From positions 62,001-126,000 of the forward strand of contig NZ_RBZU01000004.1 of assembly GCF_003628125.1 (NCBI RefSeq): a stretch of 64,000 nt of DNA. The letters are read 5' to 3'. The position numbers and the translations under genes are program-made. Below are positions 62,292 through 64,000 of the stretch, piece by piece (the first letter of the stretch is position 1; the number at the start of each line of letters is the position of its first letter). Under the pieces are notes generated by a model. The model was not told where the DNA came from, did no database searches, and saw only the letters and a list, made by a program, of their open reading frames with translations. Source of the stretch: Pararobbsia silviterrae. Lineage in GTDB: Bacteria > Pseudomonadota > Gammaproteobacteria > Burkholderiales > Burkholderiaceae.

Positions 62292-63005
62292 ATGCTGCTG
62301 CCGAATACGGATCTGCATTTGAAGCCCGTCAAACTCGACGAACTCCGCCCGACGCAGATGACGGTCGGCTATCGAGAGGTCGCCAAGAAACACGAACATT
62401 GGCAGACGCTCGGCGCGAAAGCGCGCGACAGCTCGGTCGCATCGCATTGGTTTCCCGCGATTCTGGGCCCCAAAGCGCGCTACTACATCGTCGATCATCA
62501 TCATCTGGGCCTCGCGTGGCTCGAATGCGCGGTCGAGACCGTCAACGTAACGGTGCTCAAGGATTTATCGTGGCTCGACCCGACGATCTTCTGGCGCATG
62601 ATGGAACACAACCAATGGGTCCATCCGTTCGATGCGCAAGGCAATCGGCGCGACTATGAGGCGTTGCCCGAACGCTTGACGGATCTCGTCGACGATCCGT
62701 TCCGGAGCCTCGCGGGCGAATTGCGGGTTGCGGGCGGCTACGCAAAGGACGCGACGCCGTTTAGCGAATTTCTGTGGGCCGATTATTTGCGGCAGAAGAT
62801 GACGGCCAAGCAAATCAAGCGCGATTTCGACGCGGCCTTGAAAGACGCACTCGACCACGCGCATGCGCAGGAAGCCCGCTATCTGCCCGGATGGTGCGGG
62901 ACCATCGAGCCGTCGCCGGTTGCCCCTGAATCGAAAGCCGCGTCAAAGTCCGAATCGAAGTCCGATTCAAAGCCGAAGAAAATCAAGTCCAAGAAAAGCG
63001 AGTAG
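62292..63005 (+). CDS. ParB-like nuclease-fold protein (ParBc_2 type)
   Basis: The 237-residue protein matches the putative ParB-like nuclease family rather than chromosomal ParB: PVKLDELRPTQMTVGYREVAKKHEHWQ near the start, then ILGPKARYYIVDHHHLGLAWLE with its His cluster, and EFLWADYLRQKMTAKQIKRDFDAALKDALDHAHAQEARYLPGW. It has no HTH for parS binding. A Lys/Ser-rich tail (about 25 residues) is odd and could bind nucleic acid. The function is unknown. The start ATG at 62292 has GAGAG upstream. Confidence 0.83.
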   Translation: MLLPNTDLHLKPVKLDELRPTQMTVGYREVAKKHEHWQTLGAKARDSSVASHWFPAILGPKARYYIVDHHHLGLAWLECAVETVNVTVLKDLSWLDPTIFWRMMEHNQWVHPFDAQGNRRDYEALPERLTDLVDDPFRSLAGELRVAGGYAKDATPFSEFLWADYLRQKMTAKQIKRDFDAALKDALDHAHAQEARYLPGWCGTIEPSPVAPESKAASKSESKSDSKPKKIKSKKSE

Positions 63006-63321
63006 GACCGCGGCGTCCGTGCATCGCATGAATGACGTGCCCGGGGCTCGGAAGGATCATTTCCTGGCGAGACGCGTTGACGCTCGCGGGCCCCATGTTC
63101 GCGGCGATGTCATTCGATCAGGCCGGGACCATCGCGTCGTAGAGTCTCGCGTCGCGTGCGGGCGAGACGCCGACCTTGCTCGCCGACGTCAGTCGATGAC
63201 CGCCTGGTGCGGTGCACGCGCGAGACGCGCTTCGCTCGCCTAGACTTGAAGTGGGGCGCCGACGCGTGCGGATGTCACGCCGCCGGCCCGCTTTATTCAT
63301 GGCCGAGGGAGGGTGTCCGTC
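63006..63321. other. Intergenic region before the lectin-like gene
   Basis: I see no gene in these 316 bp. A GCCTAGACT sequence near 63240 gives a fair -10 (TAGACT) about 75 bp before the lectin-like gene; the -35 is poor. Confidence 0.4.
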
Positions 63322-63723
63322 ATGAACGCGATGCATGGGCTTCGGATTGCAAGCCTGCTTGTTGGCGGGTTGATCGGCATGGGTCTGGAAACCGGACATT
63401 CGGCGCAGGCCGAACCGGCCAACGCGGCGCAGCCGATCCGAATTCTCGAAGCGACCTACGGGCAGCGTTGCGGCGTGACGCCCGGCAATGCAACGGATGA
63501 GGTCGCGCGCCGCTGCAATGGCGTGCAGACATGCACATACGCAGTGCCGACGCGCCTGCCGATACAATCGGGCGCGACATCGCAGGGTGCATGCCGCGGC
63601 GACTTCCAGGCGACGTGGCAATGCGGCGACGACGGGATTCATGTCGCCGCGCTCGGCGCTTCGGTTTCGCCGGGCGATGTGCTCATTCTGAGCTGCGTGC
63701 CCGAGACCGGGCCCGGCCGTTAG
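63322..63723 (+). CDS. Secreted protein resembling a SUEL/rhamnose-binding-lectin domain
   Basis: The 133-residue product has a signal peptide (to about residue 32, HSAQA). The mature domain of about 95 residues has an even set of cysteines in the pattern IRILEATYG-C-..-VARRCNGVQTCTYAV-..-ACRGDF-..-WQCG-..-LSC. This resembles the SUEL-type galactose/rhamnose-binding lectin domain (start ATYG, middle C-x-G-x-x-C, end CxG and a C-terminal Cys), which is common in animals and rare in bacteria. Sugar binding is inferred only from this pattern. AGGGAGG lies before the ATG at 63322. Confidence 0.65.
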   Translation: MNAMHGLRIASLLVGGLIGMGLETGHSAQAEPANAAQPIRILEATYGQRCGVTPGNATDEVARRCNGVQTCTYAVPTRLPIQSGATSQGACRGDFQATWQCGDDGIHVAALGASVSPGDVLILSCVPETGPGR

Positions 63724-63731
63724 GACGTATG

Positions 63732-63764
63732 CCCTGCACGTCCGCTCGATGCGTTCGTGCAGGG
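63732..63764. terminator. Hairpin between convergent lectin-like and GDT1-family genes
   Basis: CCCTGCACG and CGTGCAGGG form a perfect 9-bp stem around a 15-nt loop, 8 bp after the stop of the lectin-like gene. There is no T-tract on either side. Confidence 0.45.
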
Positions 63765-63801
63765 TGTCGACCTGAACGTCTGCCGAACGCGTTCGCCGTG
63801 C

Positions 63802-64000
63802 CTAGAACAACGGATGCAGTTCCGGATGCAGCGCGGCGCGCAGCGCAAACGCGCCGAGCACGACGAAGATGACCGCGGCGAGCACGTGCACGGCCTTGGT
63901 CGGCAAGCGATCGGCGAATTTATGGCCGAGATAGATGACAGGCACGTTCGCCAGCATCATGCCGAGCGTCGTGCCCGCGACGACGCCGAAGAATTCGTGG
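63802..64000 (-). CDS. UPF0016/GDT1 (TMEM165) family membrane protein, C-terminal end (partial)
   Basis: The C-terminal 65 residues are in the window; the start lies beyond the right edge. They contain a segment EFFGVVAGTTLGMMLANVPVIYLGHKFADRLPTKAVHVLAAVIFVVLGAFAL, which matches the second half of GDT1-family proteins (GTxxGMxxANVPVV). Bacterial members export manganese. Only half of the protein is visible, so the paired E-x-G-D motif cannot be checked. Confidence 0.75.
   Translation of the reverse strand, partial: HEFFGVVAGTTLGMMLANVPVIYLGHKFADRLPTKAVHVLAAVIFVVLGAFALRAALHPELHPLF

Noticed and set aside
63118-63321. Minus-strand tail that could be the end of a broken gene
   Set aside because: The frame overlaps the lectin-like gene and shows no recognisable family segment.

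Overview
The window is GC-rich (roughly 63-66%) DNA from a Burkholderiaceae-type betaproteobacterium. I infer this from the codon use and from the gene complement: a ba3-type oxidase operon, an AcoR-like regulator next to an aldehyde dehydrogenase, MdcR/MdcG/MdcH, a MocR-type regulator and an SsuABC-like cassette. It looks like ordinary chromosome. I see no rRNA, tRNA, CRISPR array, integrase or insertion sequence. The genes for breaking down plant polymers (GH127 with a sugar ABC importer, a GH10 xylanase lipoprotein, homogentisate catabolism) suggest a soil or plant-associated organism. The species cannot be named from the sequence alone.

Layout. 1-5.7 kb: the end of a chromate transporter, an unusual cysteine-free Ser/Ala-rich protein, a Tim44-domain protein, and a divergent MFS exporter/LysR pair sharing a strong dyad. 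5.8-8.6 kb: ahpF and ahpC with an OxyR-like site upstream of ahpC. 8.6-13.5 kb: MaoC hydratase, DUF1993, moeA, a MocR-type regulator and a PH-like membrane protein. 13.6-18.1 kb: aldehyde dehydrogenase, DUF779 and an AcoR-like sigma54 activator, with a sigma54 promoter and paired upstream dyads. 18-24 kb: aroG, mgtC-like, amtB (NtrC-type and sigma54 elements) and an MscS/cyclic-nucleotide channel. 23-27 kb: a LysR regulator divergent from hmgA-fahA. 27-32 kb: a diguanylate cyclase, then a minus-strand group of SDR, Tat-signal protein, VAO/PCMH-type flavoprotein and small lipoprotein.

32-38.6 kb: tandem-repeat DNA, an AraC regulator, and a divergent sugar ABC transporter (binding protein plus two permeases, no ATPase) with a GH127 beta-L-arabinofuranosidase, closed by a clear terminator. 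38.7-39.8 kb: a lone, low-GC contractile-sheath gene of the phage tail/extracellular contractile injection system type with none of its usual partners. This is the most anomalous gene of the window. 40-43 kb: DUF72 pair, TPP riboswitch and cytX. 43-49 kb: GH10 xylanase, PIG-L deacetylase, SDR, and mdcR with mdcG-mdcH but without the malonate decarboxylase structural genes. 50-55.3 kb: six-gene ba3 oxidase operon with three c-type cytochromes (seven CXXCH motifs). 55-64 kb: TPR/ATP-grasp-like protein, DUF899, dinB, an SsuABC-like importer, a ParB-like protein, a secreted SUEL-lectin-like protein and the end of a GDT1/UPF0016 membrane protein.

Many entries carry regulatory calls read directly from the bases (sigma54 elements, dyads, THI box, terminators). 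Links between a site and a particular regulator are inference from position and known consensus.
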